Shown here one piece after another: positions 36,276 to 44,375 of a stretch of DNA of 64,000 nucleotides. The stretch covers positions 32,427 to 96,426 of the forward strand of contig JAJRZD010000024.1 of NCBI GenBank assembly GCA_024275415.1. The letters are read 5' to 3'. How positions within the stretch are numbered: the first letter of the stretch is position 1; every line of letters starts with the position of its first letter. The stretch comes from an archaeon (lineage in GTDB: Archaea; Asgardarchaeota; Thorarchaeia; Thorarchaeales; Thorarchaeaceae). The notes below the pieces were generated by a model, which was not told the DNA's origin, did no database searches, and was given only the letters and a program-made list of their open reading frames with translations. The position numbers and the translations under genes were made by a program.

Positions 36276-36824
36276 CTAGCCCTTAGGCGGGTAGCTGAGC
36301 TTGATGTGGAACGAACAGAGGTCTGCTCCTGCTGAAGCACACGAGTCTTCTGTGACAGTGAGTGTCTGGAACTCGATTCGATTGTAGTCTGTGAGATACT
36401 CCAATACAGACTCGATAAATCCCTTCAGGAAATAACAAGAGGGTTCATCGCTCTCATAGCCCTCAGCATAGGGATTGTCCTTGATCTCGATTATCGCTTC
36501 CTCGTCCAGCCATAGCTTGTATAACTTAGCAATTTTGATATCACCAAAGGGAACAATCAATGTTTCGAGTGCCGTCTGGATGAACTCAATGATGCCCTTG
36601 AAGTCACCCGGAGGCTTTTGCTTTCCGATCTTGAAATACTCTCTTTGTGCCTCAAGTCCAGCCAGCCTGCCTGCACTATAATACAAATCACGAACCCTAT
36701 CCGGAAACATAACTGCAATTCTGCTTCCAATCTTATTCCAAGTCTTAGAAAAGAATGCCCGCATTAGCTCGCGCTCTTTTAACTTACCTTGCCACCATGG
36801 AATGACTTCACCTGACTTTGACAC
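36276..36824 (-). CDS. V4R-domain protein (Bet3/TRAPP-like fold), copy B
   Basis: The 182-residue protein is a V4R domain: an N-terminal helical part, a strand-rich middle (NRIEFQTLTVTEDS) and the C-terminal CASAGADLCSFHIKL, matching the family C-x-(n)-G-x-x-x-C end. V4R proteins share a fold with the Bet3 subunit of eukaryotic TRAPP. It starts at a GTG with GGTGA four bases upstream. It follows another V4R gene and a roadblock-wHTH gene in the same direction, forming a likely three-gene operon. Confidence 0.75.
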   Translation of the reverse strand: MSKSGEVIPWWQGKLKERELMRAFFSKTWNKIGSRIAVMFPDRVRDLYYSAGRLAGLEAQREYFKIGKQKPPGDFKGIIEFIQTALETLIVPFGDIKIAKLYKLWLDEEAIIEIKDNPYAEGYESDEPSCYFLKGFIESVLEYLTDYNRIEFQTLTVTEDSCASAGADLCSFHIKLSYPPKG

Positions 36825-36898
36825 GAAATCACCTTCTCATCAGTGCTACTATCAGCAGTACGGAATAAGTGCTTTGTGGGCGCGAATAGATTTCGGCA

Positions 36899-37372
36899 TC
36901 ACACCAAACGTACATTCCATACGCATTCTGCTGAACCAGTGGCACGGCACATCTCTTGAAACACCTTCGCCTGAACGCCTTTGAATTCGAGGATTGTTTC
37001 CATGATGCCACTGAAAATCTCGCAATAACCAAAGCCTCTCATGCCTTCCAGTGAGATGTCCTGACACCAGATGCACGATTTGTCTGAAACACGAACAGAA
37101 CCTCTGGCAGAGTCCATATCAACCTCGTTGGGTTTCTTATCAAAGAGAATCTTGTACACAACATCAATCAGCTTGGCAACATCTTCCCGTGTTGTGATAT
37201 TGTCCTTTGTCTTATCCGCTATTTCCGTATTGAGATATAATTGCGAACCGATTCCCCTGCCAATGTCACGGAGACCCTCGTTCGCATCTTCAATGGTAGA
37301 TGTGCTGCTGAGCACATTATCAACCATATGAGCATATAATGTATAGAGTAAGGGATTCACAATCTTTGCCAT
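36899..37372 (-). CDS. V4R-domain protein (Bet3/TRAPP-like fold), copy A
   Basis: The 157-residue protein has helices at the start, a middle with DKSCIWCQDI, a helix with GYCEIFSGIMETIL, and a terminal CRATGSAECVWNVRL, the V4R end motif. It closely parallels the protein at 39707-40213. It lies 28 bases after a roadblock-wHTH gene that is a clear paralogue of the one paired with that copy. In TRAPP, Bet3-type subunits pack beside longin-type subunits; roadblock resembles longin, so a physical pair is a reasonable guess. Confidence 0.8.
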   Translation of the reverse strand: MAKIVNPLLYTLYAHMVDNVLSSTSTIEDANEGLRDIGRGIGSQLYLNTEIADKTKDNITTREDVAKLIDVVYKILFDKKPNEVDMDSARGSVRVSDKSCIWCQDISLEGMRGFGYCEIFSGIMETILEFKGVQAKVFQEMCRATGSAECVWNVRLV

Positions 37373-37400
37373 GATGTACAGTCCTCACGTTGTTGTTTGT

Positions 37401-38381
37401 TTACAGGGTCTTGCCAATCATCTTGACATCTTTTCTGTACCTTGCAATGATCCTGATTACCTCTGCATTTGAGATACCAGCAGACTCGGCAATCTCCTCG
37501 GTTGTTCTTGAGCCATCACACAAGGTCAAAATGTTGAGATCCCCGGCAGGAACCTTTTTGCCGTCACCAGTGAATTTCGGACACTTGATGAACTTGCCTA
37601 TCGTTTTTGCAGGCCCACGTACTGATGTTGCGGGTGACTCAGACACTGGCACATCGACAATGCCTCTTGATGCAGCCCATTTGAGACACTCTATTACTCG
37701 TTCATTGGGCTGAAACATCGAATCGGCGATTTGCGTGATGTCCATCGACCCATCGACAAGCATAAGAACATCGAAACCAAAGTTCCTGTATTTCGTTTTC
37801 ATCTCGCCGTATAAATCAGAGTCAAGAGAGAGAGCTTTTGAGTAGGTAGACCCACGTTTCGGAATCGTGGTTGGGACGATGAGGAAATCGTCAGGCGATC
37901 GTTCTACTTCAGGAGTGGGTTCCGGTTTGACAGGAGCTGGAGGCGGTGAAATTCCTGATGTGGTTTCTACTGCAGTCGTTGATGCAGCCTTTATAGCGAT
38001 GCTCTCAAGTACCTGAAGATTATCTTCAGCTGCGTCCTCAAAGTCTTCTGGTGGAGGAGGCAATTCAATGCCCTCAAGCAGGCGCAAGACATTCTTTGTC
38101 TTTGCAATAGCAAGACCCAACTGAAGCTCTGGAACATACAAGACAGTTAGAATCCAGTTCTCGTCCACAGGGGATAGAACGACCAGACCTTGCTCAGTGT
38201 CAATAGTCATAAGTCGCAAATCGGTTCTGTAGAGGTTAATCGAGTCTTTAACTCGGGGAAATAGCTCATCAGGAAATGCAAAACTGACAAACGGACGACC
38301 GCCCTTTGTCATTAGTGAATAACCTAATACTTGATCATCGAATCTTAATTTTGAGAGGGCTCGTTCCAGCTCGCTTGACAT
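37401..38381 (-). CDS. Roadblock/LC7-like domain protein with C-terminal wHTH-like domains, copy A
   Basis: Residues 1-110 form a roadblock-like domain (LGYSLMTKGGRPFVSF, later GLVVLSPVDENWILTVLY). A Pro-rich linker with Glu (about 115-190) follows, then two small helical wHTH-like segments (DVLMLVDGSMDITQIADSM; ILTLCDGSRTTEEIAESAG). It is a paralogue of the protein at 40223-41125, both sharing ELPPPP in the linker. It precedes two V4R-type genes. It may act as a GTPase-linked scaffold; function unproven. Confidence 0.8.
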   Translation of the reverse strand: MSSELERALSKLRFDDQVLGYSLMTKGGRPFVSFAFPDELFPRVKDSINLYRTDLRLMTIDTEQGLVVLSPVDENWILTVLYVPELQLGLAIAKTKNVLRLLEGIELPPPPEDFEDAAEDNLQVLESIAIKAASTTAVETTSGISPPPAPVKPEPTPEVERSPDDFLIVPTTIPKRGSTYSKALSLDSDLYGEMKTKYRNFGFDVLMLVDGSMDITQIADSMFQPNERVIECLKWAASRGIVDVPVSESPATSVRGPAKTIGKFIKCPKFTGDGKKVPAGDLNILTLCDGSRTTEEIAESAGISNAEVIRIIARYRKDVKMIGKTL

Positions 38382-38438
38382 TTAATCCTACCTCACGGTC
38401 TTGTGCAGCAATTAGGACTTGCGCTGTACATTTCATTC

Positions 38439-38486
38439 GAGAGCGCTCTGAAAAGCATTGTGGTGGCGTAGCCACCTATTGCTCTC
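38439..38486 (+). other. Strong hairpin in a divergent intergenic region
   Basis: GGTGGC (38462-38467) and GCCACC (38471-38476) form a perfect 6-bp stem with a 3-base loop, nested in AGCA (38454-38457) with TGCT (38480-38483). An alternative outer pair is GAGAGC (38439-38444) with GCTCTC (38481-38486). A TATATA box follows at about 38501-38506 for the gene at 38573. It could be an operator or part of a small RNA. Confidence 0.4.
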
Positions 38487-38572
38487 AAAGTAATCTCTAG
38501 TATATACTATGTAGGAAACTGTTAAGAGCTCTTGTAGTACGAACCGACTACTGAAACCGAAGGTAGCAACTC

Positions 38573-39157
38573 ATGAGAAATCTACTTGGTGGTATTATTG
38601 GCGGCATTGTTGGATCCGTCTATATCTGGTACGCGATGCAGGGGCCGAAGCTAGATTGGCCAGCTCCCTATGACACCATAGGATTTCTTTTTGAAGGCTC
38701 GTCCATCCTTGTCTTGTACAGCGAAACGGGCGCTATTGATCTGGGGATATGGTTCAGCGGATGGGCCATAGCCGGAATCGCGATTGCGTTGTTCTCTACA
38801 TCAAAAGCAGATTCGATAAGAACTATGCTCTGGTCAGGGGGTTGTGTATTCATACTACTAATAGTTGGAGTCTTCATTTTAGACCCAGCATACTGGAATA
38901 GTACAGACAGGAACCTTTTCCTTCTAATATGGCTTGTACGAAGTGTCTTAACAGCACCTGTTGCCCTTGTTTCTGCGATTCCACTTATAGTGCTGAGAAA
39001 GAAACTTGTCCATGAGGAAGAAACTGCACCTCCCGAAAAAATCGAAACGAGTTGTGTCTGCGGTGCGATATTCAAGTCAAAGCCTTTGATGTGCGCCGAA
39101 TGCGGCCGACAGATGAAACAGTTATCCACGCTCTCTACTGATGCCTCCACCCAATAG
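38573..39157 (+). CDS. Membrane protein with C-terminal zinc ribbon, unknown function
   Basis: The 194-residue protein has four hydrophobic helices (about residues 5-22, 55-75, 85-105, 118-145), then a cytoplasmic tail with CVCG and CAECG forming a zinc ribbon. It begins with GGIIGGIVGSVY, a glycine-rich helix like those in small channel-like proteins. No family was recognised. It overlaps by 36 bases the end of a convergent membrane-protein gene. Confidence 0.6.
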   Translation: MRNLLGGIIGGIVGSVYIWYAMQGPKLDWPAPYDTIGFLFEGSSILVLYSETGAIDLGIWFSGWAIAGIAIALFSTSKADSIRTMLWSGGCVFILLIVGVFILDPAYWNSTDRNLFLLIWLVRSVLTAPVALVSAIPLIVLRKKLVHEEETAPPEKIETSCVCGAIFKSKPLMCAECGRQMKQLSTLSTDASTQ

Positions 39158-39640
39158 ACCACCAATCACTGCGGTGATAATAGGATAGAGTGAACTGCCG
39201 AGAACCAGCTCCAGCAGTAGTAAGGATTGTGAACCTATCAGTGCCATTGGATCTGTCGTGGCAATGAAGAATATCAATAACCAAGTGAGAAAGGCTGCCA
39301 TCAGGACTGATAATAATGCTGCAATGATTGCCTGAACAATATCGCGGGTAAGTAATCCAGCTACTAACCCTGCACAACCCCAGGCTAAATAGGTCAATAC
39401 CGTTCCACCCTGTGCTCCATATCCAACATACGTGCCGAGATTCACAGTGGTAAGGCTTGTTGGAAATAGGACTGTTGATACAATTGCCAGTTTCAGCTCA
39501 AGATCAGAGTACGATAGAAAATCGTTCACGATGCTTTGAGGGACTAGCTCTGAAGGCACGTACTGTCCGAACAAAAGGATTAGGAATGTGATGATGAAAG
39601 CCGTAAGGAAACCCGCTACTATGCCGACACCTTGTCCCAT
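39122..39640 (-). CDS. Small polytopic membrane protein, unknown function
   Basis: The 172-residue protein has about five hydrophobic helices, rich in Gly and Leu, and ends with a Gly-rich segment (AVIGGLLGGGIS). It has no zinc ligands or recognisable motif. It lies between the two roadblock/V4R modules on the same strand, so it may be an added membrane partner of the second module, but this is only position. Confidence 0.6.
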   Translation of the reverse strand: MGQGVGIVAGFLTAFIITFLILLFGQYVPSELVPQSIVNDFLSYSDLELKLAIVSTVLFPTSLTTVNLGTYVGYGAQGGTVLTYLAWGCAGLVAGLLTRDIVQAIIAALLSVLMAAFLTWLLIFFIATTDPMALIGSQSLLLLELVLGSSLYPIITAVIGGLLGGGISRERG

Positions 39641-39706
39641 TTAGACCATCCTCTAGATGCTATTGGGAAATGGTGCCTTTTATGATTATGGAATATGGAG
39701 AGGTTT

Positions 39707-40213
39707 TCAATCCTTAAGACGTAGAGTCCATGTGCATACACTGTCCCCGAGTGCCTTGCAGGATTCCTGATATGATTCCGCGTTGAACCCTCTTAGCTCC
39801 ATGACAGCATCAAAGACCCCACTGATCAGATTGCAGTATTGTAACCCAGGCATATCGGTTATGACCACGCCCTCACATATCAAACAATTTGCATCTGTGA
39901 ATCTGATGACTCGCTTATCATCACTGATTACCGTTTCAGTAAAGTCCTGTCCAGAGTTCACTTTGTATGCCAGTTGGAGGGTACTGGCGAACTCGGAGAA
40001 TGAAACTGCATGTTGACGAATGCGATCAGCATAGTCCATCAATAGGGTTTCGCCAACCTTGAAACCAATCTCTTTCGTCTTCTTGTTAATCTCATCAACA
40101 TTGCTGCTCTCAGCCATCAACAGATTCATCGTTTCCCGGTATATCGCCTGAAAAAGGGTCTTCGATACCTTGTCAATCTTTAGAGCCCAAGCCAATTTGC
40201 CTTTAACGCCCAT
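39707..40213 (-). CDS. V4R-domain protein (Bet3/TRAPP-like fold), copy C
   Basis: The 168-residue protein has the V4R layout: helices, then DANCLICEGVVI, a helix with YCNLISGVFDAVMEL, and a terminal CKALGDSVCTWTLRL. It is a close parallel of the protein at 36899-37372. The start is ATG 40213, five bases after GGTGA, the same arrangement as at INO1; a GTG three codons earlier abuts the previous stop. It follows its roadblock-wHTH partner directly. Confidence 0.8.
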   Translation of the reverse strand: MGVKGKLAWALKIDKVSKTLFQAIYRETMNLLMAESSNVDEINKKTKEIGFKVGETLLMDYADRIRQHAVSFSEFASTLQLAYKVNSGQDFTETVISDDKRVIRFTDANCLICEGVVITDMPGLQYCNLISGVFDAVMELRGFNAESYQESCKALGDSVCTWTLRLKD

Positions 40214-40222
40214 AATGTTCAC

Positions 40223-41125
40223 CTATTTTGCTTTTTGAATGAAACGCACTGTCTTGCCTCGGTAGGGGATTAGACATTGCAGTGCTTGGAAGTATAGCAT
40301 CCCTAACATATCCGCAATCTCATGAAGTGTTCGGTTCCCATCACAAAGTTCAATCACCGCTCGATGTTCCTTTTTGACCTTGCTCAAATCTCCTTCAAAG
40401 ACAGGAAGTTCAATGATCTCTTTTTGGCCGGATGTTTGCTCTTCGGGGCATTCGATCCTGACAATGTGTCGAGAAACGCACCATCTCACAATCTCGCTTG
40501 TTCGGTCAATCGACCTGTCAAGGGTTTGAGCTATCTTTGCGACAGTTCGCTTCTCATCGACCATCATTAGAATATCCATGCCAATATTGGCAAAGTGCTT
40601 CTTTAGTTCCAGATAGAGAGGCGAATCAATTCTCATTGCATCGGAATACCGATCATCTTTGTGGACAATACAACCATGTCGCACATTGATCGTTTCCAGA
40701 GGAACCGTATCAGAGTCGTCTGGGGGGGAAACCTGAGTTTCAGGCGGATGTACCTCCGTACTAGCTTCGTCCTCCGAGTCTGGGATAATAACGGAAGTGG
40801 GTGGAGGAGGCAGCTCCGTGTTCCCGAGAAGTTGAATGACATCAGAGGTCTTCTGCAATGCACCACCCAATGACTCCTCAGCGATGAAAAGAACACCGAG
40901 TACCCAATTCGAGTCGACTCGTGCTAAAACGACGGTGCCTTCGCCCGTCATCACATTCATCAATTTAAGTGATTTCGAGTGAATCTTCATGGTTCCTCGA
41001 ATGACCGGAAGCGTTTCTTCTGGCAGGGAGAATGAAAGGAACGGCTCACCATCATTCGTGAAAAGAGCATAACCTCTTACGGATTCGTCATATCGTAGTT
41101 TGGTCAACACTCTTTCCAGTTCCAT
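40223..41125 (-). CDS. Roadblock/LC7-like domain protein with C-terminal wHTH-like domains, copy B
   Basis: The roadblock-like domain fills residues 1-108 (RGYALFTNDGEPFLSF; VVLARVDSNWVLGVLF), then an acidic, Pro-containing linker, then two wHTH-like segments (DILMMVDEKRTVAKIAQTL; VIELCDGNRTLHEIADML). The protein is colinear with copy A at 37401-38381 throughout, so the whole two-gene module is duplicated. Divergence is strongest in the linker. A GTPase-associated or TRAPP-like role is inferred. Confidence 0.8.
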   Translation of the reverse strand: MELERVLTKLRYDESVRGYALFTNDGEPFLSFSLPEETLPVIRGTMKIHSKSLKLMNVMTGEGTVVLARVDSNWVLGVLFIAEESLGGALQKTSDVIQLLGNTELPPPPTSVIIPDSEDEASTEVHPPETQVSPPDDSDTVPLETINVRHGCIVHKDDRYSDAMRIDSPLYLELKKHFANIGMDILMMVDEKRTVAKIAQTLDRSIDRTSEIVRWCVSRHIVRIECPEEQTSGQKEIIELPVFEGDLSKVKKEHRAVIELCDGNRTLHEIADMLGMLYFQALQCLIPYRGKTVRFIQKAK

Positions 41126-41162
41126 ATCACATAACTTCCCACATTTGCGAATATGTCATGTT

Positions 41163-42296
41163 CTATCCTGTATTTGGCTTAAGTAATTTTGTGCCATGCT
41201 CAGACAGGGCTGGACTTTCCTCTAGGAAGGTTATAACTTGACCTGTTGTGGGATGCTCAGTGGTGCCAAAAGAAACATACAGGGCAGCAACCGCATTTGC
41301 AAGGGTTAGACGCTCCATGTCTGGCAACCTAGCAAGAAACCCATAGATGGATCCTGCATTCCATGCATCACCAGCACCGCAGAGGATTTTCGATTGCACG
41401 TCAAATGATGGCTGTCCAAGAACCACATCATCTTTCAGGGTAGCAGAGAAGAACGGTGTGTGGAGATCCACCTGTACACCTGTTTCAGCGGCAACATATT
41501 CAGCCGCAGAAATCCATCGCCAAGGTTCTTTGAGAGATTCTCGCCATTTATCAGACCCCCCACTAAGAGCCCATGCATACCAGCACGCCTCGTTCTCATT
41601 CATCCCGATGATGTCAACAAGTCCGTCCAAGACCACCTGTTTCAGCAAGGGTTTGAGGAACTCAGGACGTCCTGAAGGATCACCAGTGTCCATGAAAGTG
41701 ATAGCGTTCCCGCTCTGTCGAATGAATTGAAACAACCCATGTGACAATTCTACAGCATTCTTGTTGTGATTCAGGTTCAGCAGGCAGACCAGTCCACTAT
41801 CTACTATGACGTCCAGATCCGATTCGGTGAGGTCATCGAACCCAAAGGACGAGGCTGAGCCGCTATCACTCACCATCAGATTCACTCTACGACCAGAATA
41901 TTCCAACTCTATCGAAACAGTTGAGGAAAGTCTGCCATCAGTATGAACGTGATCAAGATTGATTGTAGGGGGCATCAACGATTCTAATAGTTTCTTGCCT
42001 TGCAAATCCGTGGTCGCAATCAATACTGGATCCACACCTAGTGAGGATAATGCTGCCGCGGTATTTGCGGAGTTACCCCCTCTGCGGACCATATGCCTTG
42101 ACCCAAGAAGATTCCCCCCACCCTGTCTAGCCAAGGATTCGAGTCCATCAATGAATGAGTTGAAATCATCAGCTATAACAAAGAAGTCCAAAAAGAAATC
42201 TGGTAGAATGACGGGGTGTTTGGTAAAGCAGGGCGTCTTCAGAGATTCAATGAGGGAATCGCAACTCTTCATGATTCCCTCAGAGAAGGACTTCAT
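41163..42296 (-). CDS. PfkB-family carbohydrate kinase
   Basis: This 377-residue kinase has the N-terminal MVRRGGNSANTAAALSSLG nucleotide/sugar motif and an intact catalytic CGAGDAWNAG motif, with a MNENE segment between. It belongs to the ribokinase superfamily; the sugar or nucleoside is not identifiable. It has an N-terminal extension of about 40 residues. It begins four bases after the in-frame eL13 extension and may be co-transcribed with it. Confidence 0.88.
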   Translation of the reverse strand: MKSFSEGIMKSCDSLIESLKTPCFTKHPVILPDFFLDFFVIADDFNSFIDGLESLARQGGGNLLGSRHMVRRGGNSANTAAALSSLGVDPVLIATTDLQGKKLLESLMPPTINLDHVHTDGRLSSTVSIELEYSGRRVNLMVSDSGSASSFGFDDLTESDLDVIVDSGLVCLLNLNHNKNAVELSHGLFQFIRQSGNAITFMDTGDPSGRPEFLKPLLKQVVLDGLVDIIGMNENEACWYAWALSGGSDKWRESLKEPWRWISAAEYVAAETGVQVDLHTPFFSATLKDDVVLGQPSFDVQSKILCGAGDAWNAGSIYGFLARLPDMERLTLANAVAALYVSFGTTEHPTTGQVITFLEESPALSEHGTKLLKPNTG

Positions 42297-42300
42297 CCTC

Positions 42301-42498
42301 TTAGACTTTGTTCAGGGCGGCCTTGACCATTGCTGTGAGCCTGTCAGCATCAATTCCTGACTTGTTCGATATCTTATCGATATCACAGTATGCCAAATCT
42401 TCAAGTGTGGTAATCCCAGCAGCAACTAGTGCTTCGGCATCGGCCTTCTTCACTGCCTTAAGTGACGAGAGCTCTGTGACAGCATCTGGAGCAACTGG
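42301..42498 (-). CDS. Helix-hairpin-helix tail, in frame after the eL13 TAA
   Basis: Directly after the TAA (42499-42501) the eL13 frame stays open for 65 codons and ends at TAA 42301-42303. The sequence reads PVAPDAVTELSSLKAV, then a tandem helix-hairpin-helix segment (ADAEALVAAGITTLEDLAYCD; SNKSGIDADRLTAMVKAAL). It has no ATG at its start; the first usable start is a GTG inside the domain. It is either a tail of eL13 reached through the stop codon, or a split gene. Confidence 0.5.
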   Translation of the reverse strand, partial: PVAPDAVTELSSLKAVKKADAEALVAAGITTLEDLAYCDIDKISNKSGIDADRLTAMVKAALNKV

Positions 42499-42747
42499 TT
42501 ACGCCTCTTCTTCTGCAAGAAGTGCTTCGACAACTTCTTCCATTTCCTTCACATAGTTCTTCAGAATCTCAACATTCTGAGGGTGCATGGTCTTTCTGCG
42601 AAGATCGACAATAAGACCCATGTCTCGTGCCTCTTTGATTGTCAGACCAGCATCTGCAAGCTCACCCTTGGTAAATCCTCTTCCCCTACGGAACTTGGCA
42701 TCATCGGGGGATTTCACAACTGGTTCTACAGCAATGTCGAAGCTCAT
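42499..42747 (-). CDS. rpl13e: Ribosomal protein eL13
   Basis: The 82-residue protein shows the eL13 core: KFRRGRGFTKGELADAGLTIKEARDMGLIVDLRRKT, followed by an acidic helix. eL13 is present in eukaryotes and in some archaea, including Asgards. It ends at TAA in an acid-rich stretch, after which a helix-hairpin-helix-like sequence continues in frame. It is upstream of a PfkB gene. The ATG has GGTGGT-like sequence upstream. Confidence 0.92.
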   Translation of the reverse strand: MSFDIAVEPVVKSPDDAKFRRGRGFTKGELADAGLTIKEARDMGLIVDLRRKTMHPQNVEILKNYVKEMEEVVEALLAEEEA

Positions 42748-43212
42748 TTAACTGACCACCTGACTTTGCTCACCCCTCGCGGTTTGCTTATTAGCCTTTC
42801 GAGATGGCAACGAGGATGTCAGCCTAAAGTTTCTGAACTGTTTGATGGGATACAGAAGACAAAAATTTCAATCTGCCACTGATTTTAATCGATTGTCGCA
42901 TTGTGCGAGAACCTCCCGTAAGATTTCGCTTTCCGAAAATCACTTGTTCCAAAAGTATGCTTAGACTTCCCAGGATCCACCATGTACCATGCCCCCTATC
43001 CACCACCATTATGTTTCCCATTATTGCTAACAAAAACCATAGGGCCAGTGGCTCTTTTCGTCCCACCTGCCACCCTTATGGTAACAGTTTCAACATCTTA
43101 TTCGTATCAGTTTTAACCAATAGATAATTACGAATCTTATTTAGAGAACATCACAGAGGTTCAATAAAATCAAGAATATCATTCATCCGTTATTGCAAGT
43201 GTACAATGCTGG
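42748..43212. other. Intergenic stretch, no gene recognised
   Basis: About 465 bases lie between eL13 and an AT-rich island. Short frames on both strands look like chance. The leftward promoter of eL13 should be here. No tRNA, SRP or RNase P motif was seen. It also marks a drop in GC content toward the island. Confidence 0.35.
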
Positions 43213-43635
43213 TTATTGTATACAGACATCACAGAAAGGGGGTGCTTTAGGAATTTGAGCCCCCCATAATTTTCTAATTAATGATTGAGCGATATTTTTC
43301 CATAATTTCACATTCCATTCATCCAGCTTTATCCTATCACAATAGCAATAATCAGCAGATACTCTGGCAATCCGCAATTCCTTGAGTTTGTCTTTTATCC
43401 CCGGCCCGTCATCTGTTCGTTTATCTCTAATGTCTTTTTCAATTTGTTTGTAATCCTCAGCAGATTGATTATATTCATATCCTTCCTCCTGTAACCACCA
43501 TTTCGTACACACGTATGCCGCCAAATAGCTGCGATTGACTGCCGCTCTAAGATATCCCTCATCTCTACTATTTCGGTACAGTTTCAAAAGAACATCGCAC
43601 ATATCCAGAAAAGAAACAGGATTGAAAGAATTCAT
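43213..43635 (-). CDS. HEPN-like helical protein of the accessory island
   Basis: The 140-residue protein is helical and contains YLRAAVNRSYLAAYVCTKWWL, similar to the RxAxSRxYYAA helix of HEPN domains. The usual catalytic R-x4-6-H is not obvious, so it may be a non-cutting HEPN or a partner. It ends with CDVC. It starts in an ATGA overlap with the gene before it. It is the last gene of an AT-rich three-gene operon. Confidence 0.6.
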   Translation of the reverse strand: MNSFNPVSFLDMCDVLLKLYRNSRDEGYLRAAVNRSYLAAYVCTKWWLQEEGYEYNQSAEDYKQIEKDIRDKRTDDGPGIKDKLKELRIARVSADYCYCDRIKLDEWNVKLWKNIAQSLIRKLWGAQIPKAPPFCDVCIQ

Positions 43636-44372
43636 ATAGTCCCTCCGGGTGGAGCAATTGTTACACTAATATTGGGAAGAATTGATTCTGCAATATATTG
43701 ATAGGAATCTTTCTGCTTCGCCCAGTTTTGAAGGGTTATATCTACTATGCTGCTAATCTTATCCCATATATCCATCAATGAATCAAAGTCAATTAGATCA
43801 TATTCCACCCTAAGTCTTACATCGAAATCGACACATTCTGGATCCTTTGTGATAATAACCTTAATTTGTCTTCCAAACCTATCGTCAAGTTCGCTTTCAA
43901 CTGTTTCTATCCCAACGGAAATTGCTTCGGCAAGAAGTGCGTTCTTTTTTAGAATTACACCAGTACTTTCATCGATGTATTGCTTTTTTACTAACCATGA
44001 AACCACATCTCGGTCACTCGTGCGACCGTTGGAAAAATTCCCTAAGCGGTTTTCAATAAATGACAACCATTCAGGATACAATGGTTCAAGAATGTGCCAA
44101 TTTCCTTCTTGGGGTTCCATGCCTCTCAGGACGCTGCTTCTATGAACATGTCTGTAAGATTCTTCATCTACTTCAAGTGAGATATGTACAATCTCGACCA
44201 TATCAAAATAATCGTTATCATAATCATTTTTCAAATCGAATAATCTGGAAATAATCCTGTTGGGAAAAATGTCGAGTTCATTAAAGGAATACATCCATAT
44301 CAGTTCATCAAATATTGAGAGCTCTCGCCAATCTAATGAATCGTCCGAGTTATCATGTAGAATGACTGGCAA
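43632..44372 (-). CDS. Accessory-island protein, unknown function (246 aa)
   Basis: The acidic protein has no membrane segment. It carries a basic helix pair (RHVHRSSVLRG) and a C-terminal half with alternating strands (QIKVIITKDPECVDFDVRLRVEYDLIDF). No family was recognised. It lies three bases after the gene at 44376 and overlaps the HEPN-like gene by ATGA, so all three are one operon. Base composition is clearly more AT-rich than the rest of the window. Confidence 0.65.
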   Translation of the reverse strand: MPVILHDNSDDSLDWRELSIFDELIWMYSFNELDIFPNRIISRLFDLKNDYDNDYFDMVEIVHISLEVDEESYRHVHRSSVLRGMEPQEGNWHILEPLYPEWLSFIENRLGNFSNGRTSDRDVVSWLVKKQYIDESTGVILKKNALLAEAISVGIETVESELDDRFGRQIKVIITKDPECVDFDVRLRVEYDLIDFDSLMDIWDKISSIVDITLQNWAKQKDSYQYIAESILPNISVTIAPPGGTI

Positions 44373-44375
44373 GTT

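Noticed and set aside
4123..42501. Reassignment of all TAG codons to pyrrolysine
   Set aside because: Many genes here end at TAG where the family C-terminus ends (rtcB itself, for example), and two of the four sense-like stops are TAA. A global TAG reassignment does not fit.
42824..43127. Short open frames between eL13 and the AT-rich island
   Set aside because: They overlap on opposite strands, have Trp/Gly-rich chance-like composition and no ribosome site.
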